A stretch of 64,000 nucleotides of DNA from Varroa destructor (GCF_002443255.2 NW_019211456.1:30501341-30565340), one strand, 5' to 3'; shown: positions 1-25,832, counted from the stretch's first letter. Program-made: numbers and translations. The notes: a model not told the origin generated them from the letters alone.

Positions 1-190
1 TTTTACCTACTTCTTTTCACGTTCCGTTTGGTCTGAATGAAAGCCTTGCGCTGAAAGAATTTGATACTTCATAATATCCTATTTTTCGTTTACTCTCTTC
101 AAATGTGTATATATATATATATCTTGTCCGTTCAACATCGCTACACATAACACACACATTTCTATGTAACTGTGCTTACAATTAGATAAC

Positions 191-196
191 TTTATT
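191..196 (-). terminator. Poly(A) signal AATAAA of the ABTB-like gene
   Basis: TTTATT on the plus strand reads AATAAA on the minus strand, 112 nt past the stop codon, so the 3' UTR would be about 130 nt. Cleavage site not determined. Confidence 0.55.
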
Positions 197-307
197 GTAT
201 ATGTACATACACAGACAATAACTTTGCATTATACAGATATTGTAAGAAATATATAGCATAAGCTAGCTGAGTTGAACTCAATCGAATGTAGTATTGTTCG
301 GAGAGAC

Positions 308-10707
<10,400 letters not shown>

Positions 10708-10774
10708 TTTAGCCAGTAGAGTCTAAACGGCCAGAAGTGAAGACAATTCCAGATTCAGCAATCCGAACGATGCC
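10708..10774 (-). other. 5' UTR part of the first coding exon, with splice acceptor
   Basis: On the minus strand a pyrimidine tract ending TTCTTTCAG lies just upstream of 10774, and the following 67 nt carry an in-frame TAG (10723-10725) before the ATG. The transcript therefore starts in at least one further non-coding exon to the right, not identified with certainty. Confidence 0.7.
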
Positions 10775-13156
10775 CTGAAAGAAGAATTACGTATCAGCGT
10801 ACCATTAGTTAGCTAGAGTGGTTGTATTTCGACACACGCATACTAACTTAATTAAACCTTCACGAACACAGTAAAATGGCTTACTGTTCTATTTATACTC
10901 ATTATTTTTATTGTTTCGTGTTGAATCATTTTGCGTTTTTTTTTGCTTATCTGCTAGTTTTCTTATAATCAGTATACTTTTGTTACGATAAAATGCGTCA
11001 TTTGATCACATTGATTTTCATGAACAAATAACTCTGGATGCAGTATTTTGGTGAGGTAATCACTATCCCTATAGAGCTATCCATAGAATGTTGAGTTACT
11101 TTCGTCTGACATTGCAAAAAAATAATCACACTATCGCACAGTGTTTGTGGTATATTTCATCAAGAGCAAGGCCTGTTTATCCTATCATATCGTGCCATTA
11201 GCAGACGACACCTGTCACAACGAAGAGTAGTCGCGTATCAATACCGTTTAATATGCCAGTTTATTACTAACATAAAGCAAGACTTTAATAATTTTAATAA
11301 TTCTAGAAATAAATCAATTGCTGTCAGTCTGATACGCCTTACATTGTGTATGGTGACCAGTTACTATCGATGGAGGTGAGTTTCGCTAGTTTACCCTTTA
11401 GAACTAAACGCCTCCATAGGCAATTGAACGGCTATGCTGACGATGGTACAACAGATCATTCATTCAGCGTATGTTAAAGTGTTATATGTAACATAATATG
11501 CGTTCTTTATTATTTAAGGGGCGTTACTAGTTCATTCAGCATATTGATTTGCTGGGACAATTTGTGACACCGGGCAGCCAATGAAACCTTCTTCTTTCGT
11601 TCCATAATTCATAGCTATTACGCTATTGTATGTGCCGGTGAAAGGTCAGGGACAACTTGATCTCACGATGAAACTCAAATATATATATATATATAATGTG
11701 ATAATAATCTTGATATATGTCTAATCGGGCCATGAGCAGCTCATACAATGTTTCCGACGGACGGAACTGTGTGTACTATAATGAAGAAATTAATTTCATT
11801 TAATTAGGGATATGAAGCATGTGAATTTAATTCGTCAAGCAGATTGCTGAAGATTAAATATTTTGCTACATATACAATATAATAATATAAATATACATAA
11901 TCTTCGCCGCGAAGAACCCGCAGTGAAATATTCGTCTAGCACCACAATAGCCCTTCTGTTGGTAGGGATTGACGATGTTGCGTAAACACGACGGGCACTA
12001 CTCGTCAGATATTAATTTTCCCCCTGTTACGGCTCGATTCGTCCTTCTCGAAGCTCTGCTGCGCCTGGCGGATGTTGGCGCCGTTGGCCAAGTCGTTGCC
12101 TTGATTCTGCTACGTAAACAGCTTTCCGTCGTCTGTGTGGTATTTAGCAGAGTCGCATCCCTTCCATGCACCTCTTATTGTTCTTTCCATACATTCGATT
12201 AAACGAAATATATCGCACGCCGCCTATTTATGCAGGTGGACTCTGTTCCTCTTCTTCGTTACTTGACTGCCCCCCGCGATCAACCCACTGCTTTCCTCTT
12301 GACGTGGACAATGTGGAAGATGAGTACGATGATAGCAAGTTTCGATCCTTGTCGAGGCTGCTGGCTTGCTACGTGCTCTTAGGTGCGACCGTTATGCAAT
12401 CAAAACCATCGTTACACTGCTGTAGAGGGCCTTGTTAGAACGCTGCTAGTTATCGCCGCTACCACATCGTCAACGGTTAAAATGACGCCCGTTTCCGAAC
12501 GGAAAACATCCGGCCGAGGTTCGCTGCCGTGACTGGTAGATGGGGGGTGACGTTGCTTTAAGGAGGCGAACATGTTCCTTCGCTTTCATTTCACCGACTC
12601 CCTAATGTGCGTCTAATGCATGTGAAGAGCTGGAATGGTCCTTTCAAAGCTCGGCTAAACACTACGCAACTTTTCGTTCGTATGGCAATCTACTGATGGG
12701 CCTGTCGCGTTTTCTTCGGTCGGTTGGAGATTGCTTTAGCTGACGGTGTCTTCTAATAAATTTTCATTGTGTTGTAATTGGTGAAAAGCGATGCAGATGC
12801 CAATCACCTTTAATCAACAGATGCTTTTCAATTAAACCAATTAGACGGATGGATGTAGGGGACTGAGGCCAGACCTTTCAGGGTGATAAAAAGATGGTGA
12901 TGTTTTTCTCTTTGATACCACGGTATGTTCTAGGCGTGCATATGTTTTGGGGACGCGGGCAAAAATCAGACAGTTCAACAAAAAGAACGTTCTCGAAAAG
13001 TGCGTTTAGGGAGACACACTTGCAGATTAAGCAAATACGTAATAGTATTGAGCGGAACATACGTTAGATCTTATCAACGATATTCGAAAAAGAAACTTAA
13101 TCCAAATAGTAGTATCGATAAAAATTGAACATAAATAGATAATGAAAATAGATATG

Positions 13157-13177
13157 AATAATAATAATAATAATAAT
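13157..13177. repeat. (AAT)n microsatellite
   Basis: Seven AAT units. Confidence 0.85.
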
Positions 13178-15687
13178 GAACTTCGAGCGATATCATAAAC
13201 TACTAGCACCTACTAACAACGGTATTGTAACGGTATAGCAACTTAATTGTCCTAAGTCGTTTGGAACGTCTGTTACATAACGAGCATTTTCAAAATCACT
13301 TACAAGCACGCAGTCACGTAACTCAGCAGTATAACTGATGACGAAATGATGTTGGTAAACGAAAATGCTAGTAAAAAAGGACGATGCTGACGGACAGCTT
13401 TTCAGTGAGTCTTTGCTACAACTGCTTTTGTGGAAAATTTTTTTCAATAACACTCTGCTGAATTTATATTTTCGCTGAAGACAACTTAGAACGTAAGTAA
13501 ATAAAAATGTAGGAGAGCGTTTGTTGTTGACATGCAATGTGAAGTTTTAAAAATCAAAGAGGCCGATACACAAAATCCCTATTTGAAACTCTTTCGAAAT
13601 TATGCTAGAAAATTCGAAATAAAATATTTTACATAAGCAATGATACCATTGTCCGTGAACATACATGTAACTGTACACTTTTTTATGTTACGTACTTTTT
13701 GATAACCGCCTCTGTTGAACTGCAGTCTCAAGATTACAGTTGTGGTTTCTACAAGTTGATGACAAAAGAAACAAACAGATGTATTCCAGATAAGCCGAAA
13801 TGTTTTTACATTAAGTTGCAAGAGTGCTAGCAGGACTTGGATAAATGTACCGAACTTTCGTAAACGATAAAAAGACAATAAAATTGATCTAAAAATTATC
13901 TCTTCTGTGAGTGCGCAGTACACTAAAAACTCATCCGACAAAAAGCGAAGTGGCCATGGTTTTAGATGGTCGTCGGTGTTTCGATAATTTTTTGTCCGTT
14001 TTTTTTGTGTCCATCTGGCCGTGCCTGATGCGTGCATCAGACATTAAAATGGAATCGTATCGCTCAACTGGCCTATATTTTGAATCCCGTGGAATCCGAC
14101 GGAGAAAAGCAAACGACAAGAGTCAAACAGAGCGCGTTTTAGCAACGATTTTGCAAAGATGTTACTCTTTCTAACCAGTTACTTCTGTTGCTGCTGCTGT
14201 GGTTGCTGCTTCTGCTTCTGCGACAAGGACATATTAAGAATCCGGCCAGCCCTGTTTAATTGCTCTAAAAAACTTTAGTTTGTGATCTACTTCTATTCAT
14301 TCTTTTGTTCGTTGAGATAATGCCCGCAAACAGTACAAGTTCGCCAAAAATGATTTGGAAGGATTGATATCATTGTCTCCCAACCATTCTCGCTGGTGTG
14401 CTTAAATAGGAAAAAAAATATTCATATTCATAAAAACCATTAATGCCTGTGTGTGGTCATCCATCCGTCTATATGACGTCAGATGACGGAAGCACGTGGA
14501 AGCAGTACAAGCCACAGTTTACCGCAGACTGGCTCAGGTAGCCTATATTTTGCAAAAATCGGATTTTTCATGCACATTCAAATGTGAAGCAAATTATCAC
14601 AAATAGAAGCTTTTTGATATTATCGACAATACTTGGCTAAAGGGTCGCATCTGTCCTATCATTGAGCAACGCTTTAAATTTGAGCTTCGACCGAAGCACG
14701 TTTTTCGTGCGTCGTACATCTGCGGTTGCTCGTGTGAGTGCCAGCTTATCTGGGGCTTACTTGATCATTTGCTTCGATCCGCAGCGTGGACCGTACTATG
14801 AAATACGAGAGTTCACCTTCTATTCCACTTATACTGCTGTTACGAACACAATACTGCTGATCGTTTGTCTCAAAAAGTTCGCTGTCTTTGTGCTTCGCTT
14901 TTTTAGTTTGTTTCTGTGTTTATGCCGTTAAGATCAAGTCGCCAGATCGATCAGTAGTCTTAGTAACAATGCGAAAAAGAAGACGCTAAATATAGGCTAT
15001 TCTATCGATTTGCAACATAACTAAAGTTGATCAAATATAGCTGGTCGGCTCGAACCAGCATCCGGAAACACATTGTATATATTATAAATCGTCTATGACT
15101 GAGCTTAAATGTATTGTATATTAGTACAGCACGTTTTTTCTGTACGATCATAAGAATCCTCAACATCAATATTCGGCCACAAGGTCTAGTACGTTTGTGG
15201 CCTGATGGGACTCATTTTGAATGTATTATGGCAAGTGTAATGCGTAATATTCACGCCTCTAGTCAACGATCCATTGAACTATGACGTAAGAGGACTTGTG
15301 TTGTTTTCGCGAAAGCTTGTGTGGCCGCTTCGGACGAGGAAAGCACATTTATTCACTGGTTTATAGAATATCGTTGTCTGTACATGGTGTGGGGTTTTTC
15401 CAACTTCTGATTGCGTCTCGCTCATCGAACAACTAACTCGATACCGATAAATCCATCCTTTTTTTACTACACAGAATAACACGCACTTCAATGCAACATT
15501 ACATACAAGCAACACTAACTAATTAAAAGCCTTTGTTTTCTCCTGTTTTTATAGATCAGTTTGCAATGATCGACACATTTTCGAGAGCACAAATTCGAAT
15601 ATGGACGTCCGTGGGCGCCCAATCGTATAGAGGCGCACAATATGGACACGAAGGATGAAAAACGTTATCTTGTTATTATTACTGCTA

Positions 15688-15707
15688 TTGTTGTTGTTGT
15701 TGTTGTT
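15688..15707. repeat. (TTG)n microsatellite
   Basis: Short pure TTG run flanked by TTA units. Confidence 0.85.
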
Positions 15708-18700
15708 ATTATCAGGCGACCGTTTGGTGTAAAGTGGTGAAATTGTGATTATTAATCATAATTGTTTCCGTGCTCATTTGGCCTTGCGTCGAGCTAAACT
15801 CTGCTTCTTTATGAGGAGAAGTGGTACTGTTTCATTCCGTCGTCGGCAGAATATCAGTGTCGCTTATCTGCGACATTCGATCAACCTGTGACCTCTAGCA
15901 TTGCAAAATATCGAGACACGTTTTCGTCTCGATAAAATCTCAAAAAATGTATCTAAATGTACATCACTAGAGGTATGATAGAAGCAAATTTGTATCGACG
16001 GGTATGTTGTTATATTTCTCTTAATTTGACTACTGATTACCACGATTGTCAGTGATGTTATTGCAGTGCACTGGTCTTGGCGCGGAATCTGACCTAGTTC
16101 TCTTTCATCTGAATTGTGCCTCTTTCGAAACTCTAATTTCATATCGCCCATATAAAGTTCGAAGGGCTTTTCGTATCTACCTTGTTCGTCCTGCCGACGT
16201 AATGTTATTTGGCCTGTTTGCAGGCGAACAGCAGTTGTGAACGGCCGCCGTCCGTTGTCTAGAAAAAGCAAAGTGATTGCGCCGGCGAGCGACGTACCGC
16301 ACTCGCTAAAAGGGTCGCAAATATCTATTCAAGTATATAATAGAAAAGCATAGAGAGCAATCGGGCTTCGTAGACGGCCGGAAAATGTCTGGACCCGTAA
16401 ACTCAAGGGTAGCAATAGCTTGACAAGAGGGATGGTGTACTTTATTTCTAAATGGACTGTCTTTCCGGTCTACATTACGGTTACTATGATAACCGAATGT
16501 ACGAATTTTGTACGTGTGTGTATCAACGCGGATATCTACTGAAATCGGTTCGCTTACGTTGGCGATTATAAGAAGGGGTCCAGTGAGAAACAGCAAAGCG
16601 CTCATTCTTCCCTGTTTCCAAATGATGTATTCTGGGAAATCAACGTTTTACGATCTTTTTGCCTACTAGCGTTCGTCGGACGAATAAGGCCTCTTAGAAA
16701 AAGCTATAAATGCTACAACGCTACCATTCTGTATGTAGTGTATACTATATCTTGAACATTGCATAGATCACGCTATTGTGGGAAGTGCGAATCCAAACGG
16801 AGGGTGACCTGCTAGCTGCTCGTAACGACTCTGTTGAGGATCATTACGTCAAGTACACGTATGTAAGTCTAGCAAAGCTATAGAACGTCTAACGACCGTA
16901 ACATACAAAGCTAGTTATAAGCTAACTCGTGCAGAATGCTCACAGGTCAACGCCTGATGTTTCAGTCGTTGAAGCATGAATGGGCCCGATATGAGGTAGC
17001 GCATCAGCACAACTATCATAGACAAACACTTGAATATTTAGTTTAAACTAGTAAGCGAATACTGAAACTACTGCGGTATACTGCTAAATATCTAGGAAGA
17101 GCATTGAATTATATATTACCGGTTTATAACTGTCTTATTTTGAATCCATTTGAACGTTTCGCAGCTCTTCATTTTGAGCGATCTAATTGATACCTGTTGA
17201 TTAAAACTGATATATGCTTATCATACCGTATTCTTGGATCCATTCTTTTCATCCATAATCTTATAAGCAAAGCTTTATTTTTGCGCATTTTTGTGAAGCT
17301 TAATATATGAGAAAGGATCCCAACGAGTCTCTGGTGTGATTGATGTTTTGCAATTTTCTATTACGCTTCTCTCTAACTCTTGTTCAGCTGCAACACAGCT
17401 CTAGCGGTTGTTTATGTGTGCATATATAATGGATACGGGCGTCTTTTCCCAAGCGAAAAAATAGCGTCGAAGGCCACCGGGAAATCGCCATTTCGACCGG
17501 CCATCGACAAAGACAAAAAAAACGATGTGTTTCCAATAAAAATAGGCGCACAAAATAAATCTATATTTGCTTTAGCAGCTGTTGCTGAAGTTGGTGTTTT
17601 GTTTAACTTTTATAGACTTTGGAAAAAGTTGATAGATGTTGAATCGGCTGATATCAGCCATTGACGCAACAGCCATCGGTTCTATGCGTGGCTTAAATAA
17701 TTATAGGGTGCCATTTAAACTCAGACCGAAACAGATCGCAACTTTGGGTGCATCGCCGAGTGTATTAGACAACTACACTACCAGCCGTTCGTTTACCATG
17801 ACTGCGAATCGGGCTGGAGACTCTGCACCGTTGGGGTACGCGGGGTCCTTTGTTGGGCCGGTACGCCATGCTCGCTCACTGTCGCCTTCGACGAATAATA
17901 GAAGTACAAGCTCGAATGTGCGAACGGTTTGCAAATAACCAACCGGAGGTAATGAAAAAGAAAAGACGCGACAACGCCAGTCATTTTGTTAGACCTTTAT
18001 CGTTAATTTATTTGTTGACGAGTGTTTTCTGAAGTGACAGATCGTCAATTATTTCATATGAAGCATATGTCTGTATGTATATGGCCTGCGCATGCATACA
18101 TGCGTTGCGGTCTGAAGAAGGCTTGCCGAGGGGAGGGCCAGCGGCATTTTGAAAATGAAGCGTTAGAACACGAATGTGTTGTATACATCGTTATTTTTGA
18201 GTTATTTTTATGTGATTTATATTTTCTATATGATATCGTTTTGCTGGACGTTCGATTGAGCTTATGCTATCATCGAATCCATGCAAGGATCCGTCAAAAA
18301 CGTGCGCTCTCGTCACTCGCTGGAATCCGACGAAAGCAAGCTTACAGTTCTATCGGGTGGAATTGACCATAAGAATATCTGGCCGGCTATCGTGTAATAT
18401 ATTGATTCTTGTTTGAAGAACCGTCTCTTGATCACCTGTGAAACTCCACTGGAAAAGGGATTTCGTTCTTTGCTAATTCAATGATAACGTCATGTATAGT
18501 AACTACTCAGACGGATAAAAAAGTTGAACGGCAGTAACGTCGGTTCTACTAGAAGTATCGGAAACGTTTCTTAGCGTTCGCAATCGATGCAAGCTCAATA
18601 GCTTCCGTTAAATGATCTCTCAAGTGCAAGTTGTAAGCGCGTGAAACCTTGCAGTTCAGCAATGGTTTAAAAATCCCTTTCTCTCTTGATGTATATCATC

Positions 18701-21700
18701 TAGCATTGCCTACTAACTGCTAAGAATGAACGTCGTTCATATTTTTGACGTGTTCTTTTACCGAACGTCGGTTTTAGTTGCTGATGACCGTCTTTGCATG
18801 GATCATCCATCGCTTTCGTTCGTGACTAACGTTAAATAAAGAAATCTGAGTCACTTGCGTTAAAAATGTTTCCAATTTTCGTTTTCGACAGCCAGTAATA
18901 AGCACACGCTAAGGTGACAGCGTTAGTACACATGTCAGGAATTTAACCAAAAAACAAGATGGCCGTTGAAAGATATGGCAACAAAGGCGCCAAAGTTGAC
19001 CGTAAGTGCGATTATCCATCTACAATGCATGTATATACGCGGGTCCTGACATAATAACCGAAGCGAACCAACGGTCGTGATTTTTTCGCTACCATTTGCT
19101 AAAGACCTTTGCTGAGTTTGTTCGGCAGAGAAATTATATCCGAAATTGTCGCGCGGCTGGTAGCGCATCGCTGATTCTCTAAACAAAAAAAAAATGCTGC
19201 TTCATGTTCAAACGATACATATAGTAAAATAAATTTGTCTGTATTATTGCGACAAATACATGTTAAATGTGTTAGTGCTATTATTTGCTATACTAGCAGC
19301 TTCTTTGCTTAACTACAGGATTACCGTCTGTTATAACTCTAAGATGAAGAAGGTCTCGTGAAATATGTATTGTTTATTTGTAACAGTATTATATATAGTC
19401 GGCGGTTTCCTTGTCATAGCATCATTATGTAACGTTGGCAAAAGGAGTCACAAATAACTAGATTTGAAAACTTTAAATGTACAAGGATGTTCGGCATACG
19501 CAATCTCACACTGTCAATCTGCTTGTCTCAAACGGTTAACGAAACAAGTTGAAAACATGTAATAATAAATATTAAGGTCATAAAAAATTCCATTTATTAC
19601 ATTAAGAACTTTACTTTTAGAATGATATGCTACCAACTGAATTGCTAAAGTGCAGTATTTGTTAGATCTGCGTAATTATACAGACCTTAAATGTGCAAAA
19701 TGTATGAACTTATCGTCAAAGCACAAACATGGCTGCCATATACCGTGTGGCCGTTTGTGGCTATAGTTGCCGCCGCTGAATCCAAGCATACGACTTCCAC
19801 CTCTCAAAATATAGGATTACTTTCTTTTTCTGTTTATGGTTACGTTTCCAGTTCCAATAATTCATTTTGTAAATATTTTTCCAGTTTTTCTATTTTATAA
19901 GGAATCGAACAATTTGGATAACAAATGATGAATCCGACGTGTCAAAGTCTGCCCGAGGGAATGACCCGGTGATAATAGTGATTTTGCAGTTCTGTCAACC
20001 ATGTTCGTTAGATTGTTTTGTGTCTAGTTACCTTTAGCGAGGTTCCAGCTTGTTCTGAGATGTGGTTTCAAATAGAAGATGACCGGCAGCAGAGTGGCAA
20101 GTATACTGAATTCCTTGAGGATTACAGATGACCTTGAAGAGGTAGCTAAATAGGCATGATTCTATCGAATCGAGCTAAGTGTCTATCTGTATTACTTCAA
20201 CTATATATTGCTTGTTGATGAGTGCCTCGTTTAATGCCGTTTTCGCTCGCAACATCCGATATTTTGATGTGACGTTTATCGGAGCAAAGAAAATGGTTGA
20301 GCACATATTTTGACTACGAAAAAACACTTTCTATTTTCTTAAAAACAATAGTCTTTGTGCAAGCAGAAATGGCTCGAATAGATAAAGTCGTAAAAACAAA
20401 ACTGTGCGAATATTACTTAAAAGCACAATACACACACACCCACGCTCACACACTCTCTTACCACAACCAAGACTAAATTTCAAACATGTCTTACACATTA
20501 ACATAAACACATCTTAGAAGCCTCGCTGGATTTACCTTCAGTTGCACGTGGAGCGCAACGTATTCGAACTTCATTTCTATTCGAGGTATAAACTAACGTG
20601 CCCTATCTCTTTGCTCCATCGAAGGATTATTGCACAGAAGACCCATGCCGAAGCAATCTGCGCAGAAGGCAGTCTTAACTCTACCCAGCGGGGATACATT
20701 TCGACATGTTTTGTCTCTCCTGTCTTGAGTTCGCGTCACTAGTGGCAGGCTCTATGTGTTAACCTAATAAAAATAGAATTCGCCAACGGATGATGATTGA
20801 GCGGTTCGAAGGGTCAAGCTGGCGCTTAAATGAGGAAACGATGTGGCGCAAGCGTTTAAGAGGAGGGTTAACTGGCACACGTTCCAACCATAAGATCCAT
20901 CAAATTTTGATCAATTGCTTCTTAATAGATAATCATAACGTTTTGAATGTGTTCCAATAGACGGCTCGAAACGGAAAAGCAGCTACCGATAACGAAGAAG
21001 CATGCGCCGGGCTGGCGGATAGACACTGTTTTCAATTTTTTTTTGTTAAACGTAGAGATTTTTTGACGTGGTACAGGGTTCTTAGTCGATACAAGCGGCA
21101 TGAGTCACGGTTATCAATTGTATCTTAATTCGATAACACCAAATTGCGATTAGAGAATGAAATTCTATGAAGTAATTAGAAATTCTTTAGGTAATGCGTC
21201 CCGCTCCTACAAGTGACAGCGTTACTTGTTGTCGGTGATAACCGAGGTGATTTCAATCATTATGCTGTAGCATAGTGTAATGACTACCTTCAACAGCATA
21301 AGCTGTTCGGATTGTGTGTGTATTTTTTTTTTATTCTTATTTAAAAATCACACTGTATTGTATTTTACGAACGGACTGTGCTGGCAATAAAGCCTTGCCG
21401 TCGTTTAAGAGAATCAAAGCTAGAGAAAACGGCAGTTGAACGCGGAAACACTTTTGGAACAAGTCTTGCCGTTGACGAATGTGCCAAAGTTCAATAGACC
21501 TCAACATAATGAAGTAATGATAAGCTACTATTTTCTGGCACTTCCCGTTGCTTATTGACATGCTCTATCCGTGGGGGAATCGCTATCATTATCAACGAAT
21601 TCATTGTTTTAAAAACTCGTCTAATTGTTCTGCGTGCTCCACACAAAGTCAGACATTATCAACGTACCATTGCCACCGTTGCTGAATTTTAAGTGTTTCT

Positions 21701-24700
21701 TCGATGAGAGCCTTTGAACTAAATGAAATATATGCTTTAAAAGTGATACTTTTCTTTTTTTTTTTGATGACTTGACAGTTAATTTTTGTTTCTTTCAAAG
21801 TGTGGTACTATGCTATCAGAAAACGTTGCCAGAAGAAGTCGTCTGCGTTCTCTCATCTGGCGATCCGTTTATTCGTGATTCTTTCCAACGCGATAGCGAT
21901 AAACAGATTCGTTTTTTCGTTAGCCACAAGAGTTTTGAGGGATGCCAAGGTGTTACCTGAGAATAGTCAATGATTTACGTCGTTGAGCCACGTCGCAATT
22001 GGGTACTTTCGTTTTGACAATAAAAAAAAGTGGATACTAATCGAAACTTTCTATCGGCCACAGGTAAGATAATTGTGTGAAGACAAGTTCTTATAAATAA
22101 ACATAACAACAACCAGTTTAGTCAACGACGCCTAATAGTATCCTAGATATGAACTTAAACTGATGTGCCGACTAATATGCTTAAATAGCGAGCGCTGCAA
22201 GCGATTTTCGTCGGAAGACGAGCCGCTGATTCGAAAATGCTATTAATTAAATGCTACTGTAAATAAGGTGATGTACGAAGGGCAAGTCTTCCGTAGTAAA
22301 TAATTAGCTTGTTAACAAGTCCTGCATTGTCAGAGTAACGCAGGTACTTTTCTAGGCAATTATACTCAAGATAGTTAGAAAAAAAAGGTCGTTTAACTAT
22401 CAGATACTGTACTTTAACTCTTAGTAATTTGAATAGATGCGGAAGTCTTTCAGATCTTTTTGTTTCTAACGAGCACCTCTTTTGTCCGAACTCCAGATCA
22501 AGATCCTACTCAACCGATAGCCCACCTGTGTGCGCCTCCCAAGGTGTATAGGGCGATTAGACTATCGGATATTTATTGCAAAGAGAACTTTTTTAATCGA
22601 TTTATGCTCGACCAGAAGGTATATGCGTCTCTGCTGTAGGCCCGATGATGGCCAATGACGTTAAACCTAGAAAGATGCTAAATAATTCGATACACAGATA
22701 TAAAAAATATTTCGATAGCCCTTCTTTCATTAATACTAGTAGTTTCGCATCTTTTCCTCCAATTCTTTCTACTCCCGGACAACTGTTTTCCAACAGATAT
22801 CCTCAATTGCCGGGCTGACTGATCTTTACCCCGCACTAGGAAATATCTTACGGCACAATTACGTGGAGGAGAAACAAACTGATTTTACTTTTCCTTATTA
22901 AGAGCTACAAGTTAGATTTTGCTACGCTATTACAAATACTTATTGCAAAAATTTCGTTTAAGAAACTTCATGCAACCTGCTTTACGTAAGTCGAGATAAA
23001 GATCTCAGATTTGCTTACGTATAAGTTTTTCGTGTTTCCTATCTATACACACATACATACATACATGCATACAAACGGCAAATCCCAAGAACACGGCAAC
23101 AATCGTTCTATCTTAAATTCTGCTATTTAGTACGGATCGGAACTGTGTTTTCATTTAGTCCACTGACTGTTACATTGTATAATACATAAGGTGCTACCCA
23201 TATACGGTCGCGTCTGTGCATTGACACGGATACGACGTCCGGTTACTTATCAATTCAGTAAACCCTAGTACTTAGTTGCTATCGATAAATATGACTACTA
23301 ATATTTTTCTGTTTCATTCGTCTTCAGAGTTGCCCGAAGTCAGAAATTTTACTTGCTCCCAACAGTCGATTCGATCACGCCTAATCAACAGATCTTTCAT
23401 CGTTAAATAGTGATACTGCGTCGCATCTTCCAGTGGAGTACAGTTAGAGCTCTTTTTAAAGGAAAACGTCACCAAACAGTCGCATCTATGCGGCAAAAGA
23501 TTCAAGCTGCGCTTAACAACATGTGAACATTTTACAAAAAAAATTCGAAAGATACCAGTAATTTCAACGTAATTGGATCATCAGTGATCCTCATGATTTA
23601 CCGTGTTCCTACTTCCTGCAATTCCGCTTTTAGATTATAACAGAAATGATTACACGACCGAAGCGACCTTTTTCCGCCATTCTACAGCGTTTACCATAGT
23701 CGTCCTTTTATCTTGGAGTGGTCGACCCGCAACCATACGTTCATGAGCATTTTTCCTTCTTTGTTGGTAACCATATTTCTTTCTGAAAACATTTTTCCTG
23801 CTACAGTTCGCTATGTAAATAAGTGCAATTGGGCCTCATTCGTCTCCTTATTTATTCTAGCGTAAGTGTTCTAAAGAGTTCTTCAGCCGGATGAATTTCC
23901 GCACGTGCCGCCGACCTGCTCTTCATTTGCAATGATCTGCTAAGTCTCAGACTAATACCGTCCAAGCCGACTGTTTTAACACTTCTCGGAAGAAAAATGA
24001 AAAAGCTGAATGTGAAGAAAGCTCGTGACTTGTATGCTCCTAAAACTGATTGCGACGTAGCCTATCGTGTGGAGATGCTGTAAAGACATTGCCAAAGGCC
24101 CGACTGCCGAAGTTTAGCCTGGACAGCTTCTCTTCTGACCGGAGAACTCTACTGCTGCCTCTGTAATTGTAACAACCGGCAACAGCCCACCGCGATAATT
24201 ATTCTGATAAACAACACAGTTTGAAGCAGAAAAAGTAGGAGAAACAGTTTTTTGGTCTTGGCCAGAAAAGAAGTAACGCCGACAATAACTATGGAACGCA
24301 GAAGTCCCGCCTGTCGCAGATCTGTCGCCTAAATCTGTTTTGTCATCTTGACGCTCGACAGTAGAGCGTCGGCTCTGTTCCTGTTGTTGCATTAAGCTCA
24401 AAACTAAACATATTACTGCAAATGACTACAGAAAAACTGATTAGATAATATGAGTAGATAAAACTTGGTCAAATTAATAATGAAAAAAAGTATTTTAAAG
24501 CCTGTAGCATTTGCTTATTCTGTCATCGATGTTTATAAAATCAAAGATAAACCTGCTTTCGTTTATCATGCATGTAAAGGTTCATTCGTGTATCTGATGG
24601 TCCAGGTTCGTCAAACTCGATATTTATACCTATTATAGGTGCGAACTATCTGCGGGCCTATGATTCATTACAATTTGATCTTTTTTCTATCAGACAGTGT

Positions 24701-25832
24701 GATTAAAATAGCGTATTAGGAACAGTTACTTATAAGAATACCTTGACAATAGTCAAGAGTATAACATCAGACTTTTCCGCAATTGAAAAATCTCAAATGG
24801 TCCGTCCTTGCAATCATTTTCTTGGGTCGCTAATCATTAGCTCTTTGAAAGTGATTTCTCTAGAAAATACATTGTTTTACCGCCCAACAGTACCGATAAT
24901 TAGAACTACTATTTTTCTATAGTATGAGGAGCTTGACAGTTGGTGTTCCACTTCTGTTGATTTGTGCTACACAGACGCTGTCTAAGCTCCTGGCTAAGGC
25001 GGCTGAAGCTTTTTCTTTGTGAGGCCTTCTTTTCTGCCACGTCACGTTGGCAATATATTGTTACGAAAAAAAATGTTACCGTTTACATTGTACCCCCTGT
25101 TTTCCTGGATCCTTCCTAGGATCATTAAGAGGAAAACCGGACCATGTATTACGCTCAACTTATGCTCCCATGCCTTCGTACTAATCTCCGTCTAATCAAC
25201 TGTAACAGCTGTCGCTAGCTCTACTAATAAACAAAATGAATAGTAATACAAGGATAATCTTTATCCTTTGTAGAACGTACATGTCCAGAGTAGCAAAAAC
25301 TAAAAAAAGCTAGAATATTACAGCGTAATCATCTCAATGCACGACACTTTCCCGCACAAAAAAAATGCCTATAATACATTTAGAGATGCGGAGAAAATTG
25401 AACATCTGGTAAATTTCTTTATTTCATCTCGTGTAACTTATATGACGCGAAGTGTTTCACTGGCTTATATGCTCACCCTGACCTGGGGGTATCGGTTTGT
25501 TGATTTCCATACATAAAGGGTCTGGATATCATTACAAAGATGAACGTATGAAGTTTAATAGTCGTAGATTCTGTTATCTGCGTCACTGGTTGAAGCAGTA
25601 TCGTAGCACAAGTAATTCCCACAAGTGAATATATCATATCATGATCTCTCCATGATCTAGCGTTTGTTTAATCATTCAGTAGGTTTTCATTGTCTCAGTC
25701 ACTGATAGCAGAGTGTTATATATATGCTGCTTTTGACAAAAGGTTCAAGATCTCTGGAAGATAGGAAGCTGAGATTGGCAATAGTGGACATAACATTTGA
25801 CGGTGCAAATTAAACATTGTATCACAGGAGTG

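Noticed and set aside
11960..12440. GC-richer patch with overlapping open frames on both strands
   Set aside because: Could be a promoter-like or 5' UTR region, but no convincing donor, acceptor pair or protein motif was found.
13600..14037. 145-codon minus-strand frame
   Set aside because: No family resemblance and no splice-site framework; a few frames of this length are expected by chance in 64 kb at this base composition.
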